Program-made: the position numbers and the translations under genes
Notes under the pieces: generated by a model
Database searches by the model: none
What the model was told of the DNA's origin: nothing
What the model saw: only the letters and a program-made list of their open reading frames with translations
Source of the DNA: Lachnoclostridium sp. Marseille-P6806
Lineage (GTDB): Bacteria; Bacillota; Clostridia; Lachnospirales; Lachnospiraceae
Assembly: GCF_900625025.1 (NCBI RefSeq)
Contig: NZ_LR130578.1
Location: 186,001 to 250,000 of the forward strand
Length of the DNA stretch: 64,000 nt
Reading direction: 5' to 3'
Part shown: positions 8,712-16,911 of the stretch, piece by piece
How positions within the stretch are numbered: position 1 is the first letter of the stretch
How the letters are laid out: every line of letters begins with the position of its first letter

Positions 8712-10190
8712 TCAGCGCGCGGAAAGCGTCTCCACCACTCTGCAGAGACTGTCCTCCTCTCCGACATTTCCCGGAAAGATCACATAGGGGATGCCCGGAA
8801 AACGACTCTCCCCGCCGCAGCGCCAGACCGGGATCCCCGGCTGCACCTGTCCCAGCACCCACGCCCGCTTCACGCGGAGCGCTTTCGTTCCCACATCGCT
8901 CGAGGTGATCCCGCCCTTTGCGATCACATAGGCCGGCGTCTCCTCCATCTCCCCGATCACGGAAACCAGCGCCTCCGAGATCGAGACCGACCGCCGCAGC
9001 GCCCTCTCTGCCGTGTCGCCCGGCAGCTCGAGGCGCTTTCGCTTCGTATAAACGACCGGCGTGATCCCCCGTTTCACATCACTCTCCGCGAGGATGCGCA
9101 CCCGGGCCGCCTCCTCCGCGAGGCCGCCGCTCACGACCAGATCCGAATCGAACTCTATGAAGTCCAGCCCCGGCAGACCGCGCAGCCTCTCCAGCTGCCG
9201 CGTCGTCTTCTCCGTATGGGAGCCGGCCACGATGACGCCGCCGTGTCCCGACGGGCTCTCCGCACACATCTCCTTTGCCGTGAGGAGCGGTATATCCGGA
9301 ACCGCGCCGACAGCCCTGACAAAATCCGCTGCCGTGCGGCAGAGGAAATGCCGCCCTTTCGCGATGCACCGGTACAGCGCGGCAGCAAAGACCCTGAGGT
9401 CCGAGAGCTCGAGGGCGTTGACCACGATCACCCGGCCGTCCCGCGCATGGAGGAGCCGTTCCTCCGCTCCGTCCGCATCCCCTCTCCGGAGGAGCTCCAG
9501 CGGAATGCTGAGGACCTCCTGCGCCGGGACCTTTCCCCCCGTCTTCTCCTCGACATAGTCGGGAAGAAAGGAATGGGAATAGCCAAAGCTCACATCACGG
9601 GCAAACTCTGTCTGCGCCGCGGGGATGAGCTCATCGCCCCGCAGCACATAGTGGACATTTCCTATTGTTATCCGGCCGCCCGCAAGAAAAAACGGTGCGA
9701 GAATAATTCCGTCCTGCGAGGTGCCGAGACGCTCTTCAAGTCCGGCCCCGATCAGCTCCGTCTCCAGCGGGAAATGACCGCGGAGCGTGGAATCGCTGCG
9801 GCTGATGATCTGAAACGCCGTCCCCGTCTCCTCCGCCGCCGTGCAGAGATTCTCCACAAGCTCGCGGTGCAGCGCCGTCGTCTCCGTCTCCGTAAGTCCG
9901 CGGGAATTGGTGAGGACATAAAACATCGGGAGCCGCTCCGAGAAAGCCCTGCGCAGGGTATCCGCGCTCCATTCCGTATAGACCGGCAGATCGTGGATCG
10001 TCTGCACTCCCGTGGGATCATCGTCGAGAACCACCCAGCAGAAGCCGGCGGCCGCTGCCCTCTCCCGGAGCTCCCTCTCCGCCGCCGCGATCCGCTCCCT
10101 GTTTTCCGCTTTTGCGGCAATCGCCCCGTAATATTCCCGCTGCTCCCGGCAGCTCAGGACAGTCTGTTCCCTCTCTCTCGATACGAACAT
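8712..10190 (-). CDS. DUF1537-family acid-sugar kinase (four-carbon acid sugar kinase type)
   Basis: A 492-aa cytoplasmic kinase, start backed by GGAGGAACGGAGC. The N-terminal substrate domain carries the family hallmark VVLDDDPTG (about residues 52-60). The C-terminal nucleotide domain carries VIAKGGITSSDVGTKALR. A roughly 45-residue charged N-terminal helix precedes the usual start of the fold. Known members phosphorylate erythronate, threonate, 3-dehydro-tetronates or 3-oxo-isoapionate. The usual partner dehydrogenases, aldolases or PdxA2-like enzymes are absent from this operon; instead it sits 24 bp after a BKACE gene and 30 bp before a GH127. It therefore probably phosphorylates a rare acid sugar released from plant glycan. 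The substrate cannot be read from sequence. Confidence 0.88.
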   Translation of the reverse strand: MFVSREREQTVLSCREQREYYGAIAAKAENRERIAAAERELRERAAAAGFCWVVLDDDPTGVQTIHDLPVYTEWSADTLRRAFSERLPMFYVLTNSRGLTETETTALHRELVENLCTAAEETGTAFQIISRSDSTLRGHFPLETELIGAGLEERLGTSQDGIILAPFFLAGGRITIGNVHYVLRGDELIPAAQTEFARDVSFGYSHSFLPDYVEEKTGGKVPAQEVLSIPLELLRRGDADGAEERLLHARDGRVIVVNALELSDLRVFAAALYRCIAKGRHFLCRTAADFVRAVGAVPDIPLLTAKEMCAESPSGHGGVIVAGSHTEKTTRQLERLRGLPGLDFIEFDSDLVVSGGLAEEAARVRILAESDVKRGITPVVYTKRKRLELPGDTAERALRRSVSISEALVSVIGEMEETPAYVIAKGGITSSDVGTKALRVKRAWVLGQVQPGIPVWRCGGESRFPGIPYVIFPGNVGEEDSLCRVVETLSAR

Positions 10191-10214
10191 GCTCCGTTCC
10201 TCCCTCCCCCGGGA

Positions 10215-11105
10215 TCACCGGCCCGCTTCGTTGATGCGAAAAAGCCGGCGCGCCTCGTCCGACGTCATCGGCTCACAGCCCGCCTCCCGGACAAGCTGCG
10301 CCGCCCTCCGGATGAGCGGCGCATTCACCGCAGCCCGCCTCCCCGGTTCCAGATAATCTGAATCCTCAAAGCCTACGCGCAGGGAATCTGCTCCCTGCTC
10401 CAGCGCGTACCGCATCATATCCCAGTCCCGGCGCCCCGCCTGCGTATAACCCCACAGAAGCTCCCGGCCCTCCGCCGGTCTTTCGATGTGATCCCCAAGA
10501 TACGCGAGCGCCGGAGCCCTGTCGCAGACATGACTGCCAAAGCTCTCATCCAGAAATTGCAGCATATGATGCAGCGCCGCAGGGGTGGCCGGCAACTCCC
10601 CGCCGTGCCCGAAGACAAGCGCGACAAGAAGCGGATCCCGGAACGGAAGCTGCTCCGTGAGCCTCCGCAGCGTGTGGATCATCCCCAGCTCAAAAACCTC
10701 CGTCTCGGGGAGCTTCCGGTTCTCAAGTATCCTTGCCGCGCAGTACTCCACCTCGTCGGCAGGGTTCCGGTAGACCGCTTTTCCCAGATTCACGGAACCG
10801 ACATTCAGGCTGTTCGCCTCCACATAATCGGGAAAGCACGGCGCACAGCGCTCCCGGATCGTCAGATCGGACACGCCGCCGGTGGATACCTCAATGATGA
10901 TGTCACATTTTTCCCGGATCCTCCGCACGGTTTCCGCAAGGAACGTGAGATCGGAGGTGAGCGCCGCATTCTCATCCCGCACATGAAGATGCACCATGGC
11001 GGCTCCCTCCCGGCAGCACTGCCGCACATCCTCCGCCAGAGCGGCAGGATCGATGCGGTGCGGAGACGCCGGGACCGGCGCCGCTGACAGCATGACCTTA
11101 TGCAT
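10215..11105 (-). CDS. BKACE-family (DUF849) beta-keto acid cleavage enzyme
   Basis: A 296-aa protein of the family named after 3-keto-5-aminohexanoate cleavage enzyme (Kce). Family members condense a beta-keto acid with acetyl-CoA to give acetoacetate and a new acyl-CoA, using zinc. The metal motif HLHVRD is present near residue 40, IEVSTGG in the middle, and LRVGFEDSDY near residue 235, matching the family's GxED active-site strand. The lysine-fermentation partner genes expected for true Kce are absent, so the substrate is probably different, perhaps a keto form of an acid sugar. Its start overlaps the racemase-like gene by 8 bp, and the DUF1537 kinase follows after 24 bp. Confidence 0.87.
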   Translation of the reverse strand: MHKVMLSAAPVPASPHRIDPAALAEDVRQCCREGAAMVHLHVRDENAALTSDLTFLAETVRRIREKCDIIIEVSTGGVSDLTIRERCAPCFPDYVEANSLNVGSVNLGKAVYRNPADEVEYCAARILENRKLPETEVFELGMIHTLRRLTEQLPFRDPLLVALVFGHGGELPATPAALHHMLQFLDESFGSHVCDRAPALAYLGDHIERPAEGRELLWGYTQAGRRDWDMMRYALEQGADSLRVGFEDSDYLEPGRRAAVNAPLIRRAAQLVREAGCEPMTSDEARRLFRINEAGR

Positions 11106-11799
11106 GGTTTTCCCGCCTCCTGTCCGGCATCAGCGTTCCTTTGTCCTGCAGTGCGCGGCGGAGAGCCGCCGCTCCGAAGCGGGGGCTCGAGAGCACAGGC
11201 CTGCGGCAGCGCTCCGCAAGATAGGACTCGCAGTACGCCATGCTGCCCTGCGCAAGGACGATGACGTCCGCACTGTCCGCGATCCTGTCCGCGCACTCCC
11301 CCATCCGCTCCCGGAAAGCCTCCTGATTTAAGCCGAATGCCCCGTCCACAAGACATTCCGTGATCTCCACCGCCATTCCGCATTCTCTCGCCGCACGGCG
11401 TATCGTACTGCAGGTAGGAGCGAGCGTCGTGGGAAGCGTCGCCATTACGCCGATGCGTCGTCCCCTCCGCACCGCTTCACGGCACATCTCCTCATCGATA
11501 CGGACGATGGGAACGCCGAGATACTTTGCCGCATCCTGCATAGAGTCCGCCGCCTCTCCCACCGAGGAACAGACATTCAGCACCGCATCGCAGTTTTCCT
11601 GTACCGCATTCATGAACATCGTGAAAAGACGCGCTGCCGGGGCGGCCGTCACATAGCCGTTCTCCCGCACCTCGGCAAGGATCGACGGATCCTCCTGCGC
11701 ATAGATCTCAATCTCTTCCCCAAGAGCCCTGCGCAGCTCGCGGTTCACATCCTCTTTCAGCTCCGGCGTCGTACTCGTATACACGATACCTACTTTCAT
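11098..11799 (-). CDS. Asp/Glu/hydantoin racemase superfamily protein
   Basis: A 233-aa protein starting MKVGIVYTST. A GTG start 39 bp upstream is possible, but the added residues are not family-like. It has two repeated alpha/beta lobes, each with a catalytic-type Cys: Cys77 in LNVCSSVGEAAD and Cys190 in AQGSMAYC. This two-Cys pattern occurs in amino-acid racemases and hydantoin racemases, while arylmalonate decarboxylase-like relatives keep one. As the first gene of an operon with BKACE and an acid-sugar kinase, it more likely acts on a sugar-derived acid (epimerisation or decarboxylation) than on a cell-wall amino acid; that is inference. It overlaps the BKACE gene by 8 bp, suggesting coupled translation. 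Confidence 0.8.
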   Translation of the reverse strand: MKVGIVYTSTTPELKEDVNRELRRALGEEIEIYAQEDPSILAEVRENGYVTAAPAARLFTMFMNAVQENCDAVLNVCSSVGEAADSMQDAAKYLGVPIVRIDEEMCREAVRRGRRIGVMATLPTTLAPTCSTIRRAARECGMAVEITECLVDGAFGLNQEAFRERMGECADRIADSADVIVLAQGSMAYCESYLAERCRRPVLSSPRFGAAALRRALQDKGTLMPDRRRENHA

Positions 11800-11861
11800 A
11801 TCCTCAGGCCCTTTCTTTTCTCTCCCCTGCCGGTTCACAGCAGGATGAATGCTCCGTCTTC

Positions 11862-11890
11862 ATTATAAAGCAGCCCCGGCCCGCCTCGAA
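11862..11890 (-). promoter_or_regulatory. Candidate promoter for the racemase-BKACE-kinase-GH127-GH78 operon
   Basis: On the minus strand a perfect -10 TATAAT (11862-11867) has a weak -35 TTCGAG (11885-11890) at 17-bp spacing, about 60 bp before the racemase-like gene. It makes the last five genes of the locus a separately transcribed unit after GH42. Confidence 0.6.
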
Positions 11891-11949
11891 GTCCGATAAA
11901 TTGTGATTGCGGTGGAAAATTTTAAGCCGCAGCGGCAGACGTATCGCCA

Positions 11950-13980
11950 TCATATTTTCCGCTCTGCCGGCGCATCCCGGCCAAGAACCAGCACATCGCC
12001 CGGCGCCACCGCCGTGCGCCCGCGCAGAGTCTCCCCCGTGAGGAGATTTCGGAAATCTTCCCCGCCGAGCTCCACATAGCCCTCCGCCTCATCAAAGCTG
12101 ATGACGAACCATGTGCTCACGCCTTCCCTGTCCCGCCTTGTGATTTCGAGCTGCCCCGAGGAGGCAAGGACCGGGCGCACGCCTGCGGAGGCAAGGAGCC
12201 TTCCCGCAAAAAAGGAGAGAAACTCCGCCGACGGCCTCGTCGCCACATAATACGCTTTTCCGTCTCCCCATGCGTGCTCGGTGACCGCAGGCATGCCCGC
12301 ATAGAAATCCTTTTCATACACGGCGATCGCCCGTGCTCCGTCAAGGTGAACGAGGTCGCACAGAAGATCGCAGGGATAAGATGCCGGAGAGTCCCCGTCC
12401 GTCCAGCGCAGCGCATTGCACTCATCCGGATACAGAGCATCCGTCTCCTCCACCCATACGCCGGTCACCCTGCGGAGAGGCCCCGGACAGGCGCCGAACA
12501 CGCAGCGGTCGTTCTCATCCGCGTACCCGCTCATATAGGTCGTGACAAGGGTTCCTCCGTCCCGCACAAAACGCTCCAGACGCTCCGCAGCATCTCCCTT
12601 CATCATGTAGAGGAGCGGCGCCACAATGATCCGGTAGCGGTCAAACGAGGCGCTTGATTTAAGGATATCGACCGGGACGTTCCGGATATAGAAAGGCTCA
12701 TAAAAACGTCTCACGTCCTCCAGATAATCCAGATCCTTTGTAGGCCCGCTGCAGAGCTCCGCCGCTCTCCACGAATCCCAGTCAAAGAGAAGTCCGACCT
12801 CCGCCGCCGTCCTGCCCCCGACAAAGCGGGCGCCCAGCTTTTCCAGCTCGCTTCCAAGCTGCGCGGCCTCGCGAAAGGTCCGCGTCGTATCGCTTCCCAC
12901 CCTCGAAATGATGGCGCCGTGGAGCTTTTCCTGTCCGGCGACCGACTGCCGCATCTGGAAGTACAGGCTGCTGTCCGATCCGTGCGCCAGCCCCTGATAC
13001 GCGAGCCTGCGCAGCTCGCCGGGACGCTTCAGCTTGTTGTAGGGCTGCCAGTTCTGCTGCGCCGGGGACTGCTCCGCCACATAATAGGACTCCCCGTCCT
13101 TTGCCGCCCGCATGATGTCATGCTTCAGCGCCGGAAGACTCCGCGGGTCCCGGGGCCCCGGATAATTGTCCCAGCCCGCCACATCCATATGCGGGACCAT
13201 CGCAAACTGGTCGAGCTTCTTGAGGTAACCGGAGATATTCGTAAAGACAGGCAGCTTTGGCGAAGCCGCTTTCACGATCCTATACTCGTTCTCAAAGCAT
13301 TCGATCGTGGAATCCGTCTTGAAGCGCTGGTAATCCAGCTCTACCGCGGGATAGAAGCGATAGTCGTCGTTGAGCTCGGTCGGGAGCATGATCTCCTCAA
13401 AGGAGGTGAGCGTGCGCCCCCAGAAGGACGTATGCCAGCGCGTGTTGACCTCCTCTATCGTTCCGTAGCGCTCTCTGACCCATTCCCGGAACCTCCTCTG
13501 ACAGGTATCGCAGTAGCAGGAGGTCCCGTATTCGTTGGCAATATGCCAGCCCGAGAGCCCTTTGCGGCCGCCGTAGCGCTCCGCCATACGGGCGGCGACA
13601 GCCGCCGCCCTCTCCCGGTATTTCTCGCTGTTCACGCAGAAAAACACACGCATCCCGTGTGTCCGTTTCCTCCCCGCGATATCCACGGGCAGCACCTCCG
13701 GATACTTCCTGCTCATCCACGCGGGCTGCGCGCTGGTCGGCGTGGCGAGGATGTAGTGCAGTCTGTTCTCCTCCAGAACGTCGAGAATATGATCCAGCCG
13801 GCCGAATTCATACTGTCCCTCCGACGGCTCAAGGCTGGCCCACGAAAATACGGGGAGGATCACGGTATTGATGTGTGCCTCCCGGAAATACTTCATGTCC
13901 TGTGCGATCGTCCGTTCATCCCACTGATCCGGATTGTAATCTCCCCCGAACAAAATGTACGGTCTTTTCTCATAGCTCAT
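11950..13980 (-). CDS. GH42 beta-galactosidase / alpha-L-arabinopyranosidase
   Basis: A 676-aa intracellular glycosidase with the GH42 TIM barrel at the N-terminus (GGDYNPDQW at 12-20). The acid/base is Glu150 in WHIANEYG and the probable nucleophile Glu303 in YVAEQSPAQQNW. Four cysteines (115, 155, 157, 160) match the GH42 zinc cluster. The beta-galactosidase trimerisation domain and a short beta C-terminal domain follow. Known members cleave beta-D-galactose or alpha-L-arabinopyranose ends; both sugars occur in pectin side chains. Its ATG overlaps the stop of the upstream LacI gene by 4 bp, so it is the last gene of the transporter operon that starts at 18216. Confidence 0.92.
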   Translation of the reverse strand: MSYEKRPYILFGGDYNPDQWDERTIAQDMKYFREAHINTVILPVFSWASLEPSEGQYEFGRLDHILDVLEENRLHYILATPTSAQPAWMSRKYPEVLPVDIAGRKRTHGMRVFFCVNSEKYRERAAAVAARMAERYGGRKGLSGWHIANEYGTSCYCDTCQRRFREWVRERYGTIEEVNTRWHTSFWGRTLTSFEEIMLPTELNDDYRFYPAVELDYQRFKTDSTIECFENEYRIVKAASPKLPVFTNISGYLKKLDQFAMVPHMDVAGWDNYPGPRDPRSLPALKHDIMRAAKDGESYYVAEQSPAQQNWQPYNKLKRPGELRRLAYQGLAHGSDSSLYFQMRQSVAGQEKLHGAIISRVGSDTTRTFREAAQLGSELEKLGARFVGGRTAAEVGLLFDWDSWRAAELCSGPTKDLDYLEDVRRFYEPFYIRNVPVDILKSSASFDRYRIIVAPLLYMMKGDAAERLERFVRDGGTLVTTYMSGYADENDRCVFGACPGPLRRVTGVWVEETDALYPDECNALRWTDGDSPASYPCDLLCDLVHLDGARAIAVYEKDFYAGMPAVTEHAWGDGKAYYVATRPSAEFLSFFAGRLLASAGVRPVLASSGQLEITRRDREGVSTWFVISFDEAEGYVELGGEDFRNLLTGETLRGRTAVAPGDVLVLGRDAPAERKI

Positions 13981-15044
13981 TTCTTCCCCCCTGTCCCGCT
14001 GCGCTGCCGTCCGCCCATGTCCCGGACGCTTTTTCTTTCTATCAGCCTTGTCTTTATCGCGGTCTTCTGCACGCCGTCGACCTGGCCGTCCATCAGGTTC
14101 ACAAGCTGGTTTACCGCACAGTTCCCAAGCTCCTGCTTGGAGGTGCTGACGCTGGTGAGCGGCGGTTCTACAAGTCCTGCGATCGGAATGTCGTCAAAGC
14201 CCACCACCGAAACGTCCTCCGGGATCCGAAACCCCAGCTCACGCAGCACCTTGATGGCATATACCGCTATAATATCGTTATCCGCAAAAAAGGCCGTCGG
14301 CATCTGATGCCTGCCCTCCATTTTCTTTTTCAGCTCCCAGAAAACAGCCTCTCCGCCGTACAGCGTGGAGAAGCGTATGATGTCCTCCTCGCGGATCGGA
14401 AGGCTGTGAAGCTCCATGGCGCGGCGAAACCCGAAATACCGCTCCCGGAAGTTGACGGCGTCTCCCTCCACATGGATATATCCGATCCTCTCATGCCCTC
14501 TGCTGACCAGATGGGAAATCGCCAGCTCCACTCCCTGCTCATTATTGAGCATAACGCAGTTGAGATCCGCCCTCTCGCAGTAATTGTCCAGCACGACCAT
14601 GGGAAGACGGAGCCGGTCAAGCAGCAGGATCTTCTCCTCCTCCATTTCCGTGGCAAGGACAAGAAGCCCCGCCGTGCCCCTGCGGTCGATGCTGCCGGTC
14701 ACCTCCTCGAAATTCTCTGCGTCGGCCGTGAGAATGCTGAGCTCACATTCCTTACACCTCGCCTGTCTTTCCACGCCCTCGATCACGCTGGAAAAGGTCT
14801 GTGAAAAGTAGGACTGATTGCTGCCCTGTCCGTTTTTGCGATATTCAAGAAACAGGATCTTCCTCCGCTTTTCATTCTCCGGTTCGGAAAGAAGCCCCGC
14901 ATTCCGCGCCTCCTCCAGAACACGGGCGCGCGTCCCCGCGCTCACTCCCGGACGATTGTTAAGCGCCAGAGAAACACTGGCCGCCGATATCCCCAGCCTC
15001 TGTGCAATATCCCTTGATGTCACGAACAGCTTTCTCTTACTCAT
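13977..15044 (-). CDS. LacI-family transcriptional regulator
   Basis: 355 aa, starting MSKRKLFVTSRDIAQRLG; a longer upstream frame was rejected because it overlaps the permease and lacks family similarity. The helix-turn-helix (SRDIAQRLGISAASVSLALN) and hinge precede a sugar-binding effector domain (FADNDIIAVYAIK, VVGFDDIPIAG). The gene sits inside the transporter operon: its ATG overlaps the permease stop by 4 bp and its stop overlaps the GH42 ATG by 4 bp. Its level should therefore rise with the operon it presumably controls. It is clearly related to the regulator at 31370: both have YRK(N/H)G, TAGL..L.TEM and a DN pair after the LLLD/VVLD strand, and their recognition helices are very alike. 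Confidence 0.92.
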   Translation of the reverse strand: MSKRKLFVTSRDIAQRLGISAASVSLALNNRPGVSAGTRARVLEEARNAGLLSEPENEKRRKILFLEYRKNGQGSNQSYFSQTFSSVIEGVERQARCKECELSILTADAENFEEVTGSIDRRGTAGLLVLATEMEEEKILLLDRLRLPMVVLDNYCERADLNCVMLNNEQGVELAISHLVSRGHERIGYIHVEGDAVNFRERYFGFRRAMELHSLPIREEDIIRFSTLYGGEAVFWELKKKMEGRHQMPTAFFADNDIIAVYAIKVLRELGFRIPEDVSVVGFDDIPIAGLVEPPLTSVSTSKQELGNCAVNQLVNLMDGQVDGVQKTAIKTRLIERKSVRDMGGRQRSGTGGKK

Positions 15045-15874
15045 TTGACCGAGCCCAGAATCCCTTCCACAAAATTTTTCTGCAATACGAAGAAAATGAA
15101 AATTGTCGGAAGCGTAGAAATCACGATCCCCACCATAATCATACCGTAATCCGGCGCGAAGCCCCCCGCAAGATTGGAAACCATGAGAGGCAGCGTATAT
15201 TTTTCCTCGCTCTGCAGCGCCACAAGCGGCCACATATAATTATTCCATGCCGCCATAAAGGAAAAGACCGCTGCCGCCGCGTAGGTCGACCGCATCATCG
15301 GCATATAGATCCGCAGAAAAATTCCCGCTTCACTGCAGCCGTCGACGCGGGCCGCCTGCATCGTCTCTCTCGGAAAGCTCTCGGAATTCTGACGGAAAAA
15401 GAACACCAGAAACGGGGCCCCTATCGCCGGAAGAATAATGGCCCAGTAATTATTAAGAAGATGCATATTCGCGAAAATCCTGTACAGGGGGATCAGCTTT
15501 GCCGCAAACGGGACCATCATGGAGGCGATCAGGATGAGGAAGACGATTTCCGTCGCCCGGGAGCGGTAGATCGCAAAGGCGTAGCCCGCCGCCGAACAGA
15601 CAAGAATCGAAAGGACCGTGACCATGACGGAAACATAAACGGAATTGAGAAACGCTCTGCCGATATCCGCCGCTTCAAAGGCGTTCCGCAGGTTCTCCAC
15701 AAGCCGCGTCCCCGGCAGCAGTTTGCCCATGGATATCTCCGCCGAGCTGTTCGTCGCGCTCACGAGCATCCAGAGGAAAGGAAAGACGGACAGAAAGGAT
15801 ATCAACAGCATAAAGATATGCCTCACTCCGTAGCGCAGGCTTCTCCTTTTATTTTTCATCTGTTTTGATCTCAT
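15041..15874 (-). CDS. Carbohydrate ABC transporter permease (MalG type)
   Basis: 277 aa with six predicted membrane helices and the EAA loop ETMQAARVDGCSEAGIFLRIYMPMM, which docks on the ATPase. A strong AAAAGGAGG precedes the ATG. It is the second permease of a family-1 sugar importer (binding protein 16912-18216, first permease 15889-16764). No ATPase gene is nearby; in Clostridia a shared MsmX/UgpC-type ATPase encoded elsewhere normally serves such systems. The C-terminus ends EGILGSVK, normal for the family. It is coupled to the LacI gene by a 4-bp overlap. Confidence 0.92.
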   Translation of the reverse strand: MRSKQMKNKRRSLRYGVRHIFMLLISFLSVFPFLWMLVSATNSSAEISMGKLLPGTRLVENLRNAFEAADIGRAFLNSVYVSVMVTVLSILVCSAAGYAFAIYRSRATEIVFLILIASMMVPFAAKLIPLYRIFANMHLLNNYWAIILPAIGAPFLVFFFRQNSESFPRETMQAARVDGCSEAGIFLRIYMPMMRSTYAAAAVFSFMAAWNNYMWPLVALQSEEKYTLPLMVSNLAGGFAPDYGMIMVGIVISTLPTIFIFFVLQKNFVEGILGSVK

Positions 15875-15888
15875 ATTCTGCCTCCTTT

Positions 15889-16764
15889 TCAGTCCCGATC
15901 CCTCAGAACGGCTTTCTGAATGAGCGTTATGGCTACGACCAGAATAAACACCGCAAAGGAGACGGTCGCCGCATACCCGTAGCTCGGCACATACCGGAAA
16001 GAAAGATCATAAATATATTCCGAAATGGTGCGCGTCGCATTGCCGGGTCCGCCGTCCGTCAGATTCACCACCTCATCGAAAAGCTGAAGAATGGAATTGA
16101 GAGCCATGATCCCCGTGAGAAAGACGATGGGCTTAAGAAGCGGCAGCGTGATGCGGCAGAACGTCTGCCCCGTTCCTGCGCCGTCGAGCTTTGCCGCTTC
16201 ATAAACGCAAGGGTCTATATTCTGCAGCGCCGCAAGAAAGAAGATCATGTAGTATCCCGTATAGCGCCAGAGCAGAGCGACGATCACGACAAATTTTGCC
16301 CAGAGAGGATCCTGTATGAAGGCTACCGGCCGTTTCACCAGATGAAGCGCCATGAGCAGATGGTTCACGATCCCGTCCAGCGAAAAAAGATACTTGAACA
16401 GGATAGAATACGAAACCATGGAGGTGACACAGGGAAGAAAGATACAGGTCCTGTATACGCCCCTGTATTTCATGACGGGATCGTTCAGAATGACCGCAAT
16501 GATCATGGCCGCCAGAATCATGATCGGAATGACAAAAGCGGCATACAGCAGCGTATTGCCTGCCGTGACCCAGAATGTCGCATCGCCCAGCAGTCTTCTG
16601 TAATTTGCGGCCCCGTTGAATTTCAGGTTGATTCCTTTGCCGGTCTGAAAAGACAGAAGAAAAGCCTGTATGGTGGGCCAATAGCCGAAAACTCCGATAA
16701 ATACACCTGCCGCCGCCACCATTGCCCAGCCTGTGCGAGTCTGTTTTCCTTTTCCTCTTCCCAT
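15889..16764 (-). CDS. Carbohydrate ABC transporter permease (MalF type)
   Basis: 291 aa, six membrane helices, with the EAA loop YEAAKLDGAGTGQTFCRITLPLL followed by the usual conserved segment NLTDGGPGNATRTISEYIY. It forms the membrane channel together with the permease at 15041-15874, 14 bp downstream. AGGAGCTCCT precedes the start. A long imperfect stem-loop separates it from the upstream binding-protein gene and may lower its expression relative to the binding protein. Confidence 0.92.
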   Translation of the reverse strand: MGRGKGKQTRTGWAMVAAAGVFIGVFGYWPTIQAFLLSFQTGKGINLKFNGAANYRRLLGDATFWVTAGNTLLYAAFVIPIMILAAMIIAVILNDPVMKYRGVYRTCIFLPCVTSMVSYSILFKYLFSLDGIVNHLLMALHLVKRPVAFIQDPLWAKFVVIVALLWRYTGYYMIFFLAALQNIDPCVYEAAKLDGAGTGQTFCRITLPLLKPIVFLTGIMALNSILQLFDEVVNLTDGGPGNATRTISEYIYDLSFRYVPSYGYAATVSFAVFILVVAITLIQKAVLRDRD

Positions 16765-16795
16765 AGGAGCTCCTGTTCAAAAAGGGACCGTGCGC

Positions 16796-16869
16796 ATTAA
16801 GGACAGGGACGGCAGGGCACAGTGCTTTCCGGCAGATATTCCTCTGTGCCCCTACGCCTTTTCCTTAAT
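16796..16869 (-). other. Intercistronic stem-loop between binding protein and permease genes
   Basis: The outer arms ATTAAGG (16796-16802) and CCTTAAT (16863-16869) and the inner arms GGGCACAG (16815-16822) and CTGTGCCC (16844-16851) can fold into one long interrupted hairpin. It has no T-run, so it is more likely an mRNA-stabilising or attenuating element than a full terminator. A similar arrangement occurs in the second transporter operon (21777-21802). Confidence 0.6.
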
Positions 16870-16911
16870 ACGGCAGTCCCTCACCCGTTTCCGATCACCG
16901 CAGTTCTGTTC

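Noticed and set aside
10215-11105. True 3-keto-5-aminohexanoate cleavage enzyme (kce) of lysine fermentation
   Set aside because: None of the lysine fermentation genes (kamA, kamD/E, kdd, kal) is nearby; only the family-level BKACE call is supported.
15045-15233. N-terminal extension of the LacI regulator at 13977
   Set aside because: It overlaps the permease; the helix-turn-helix begins right after the ATG at 15044.
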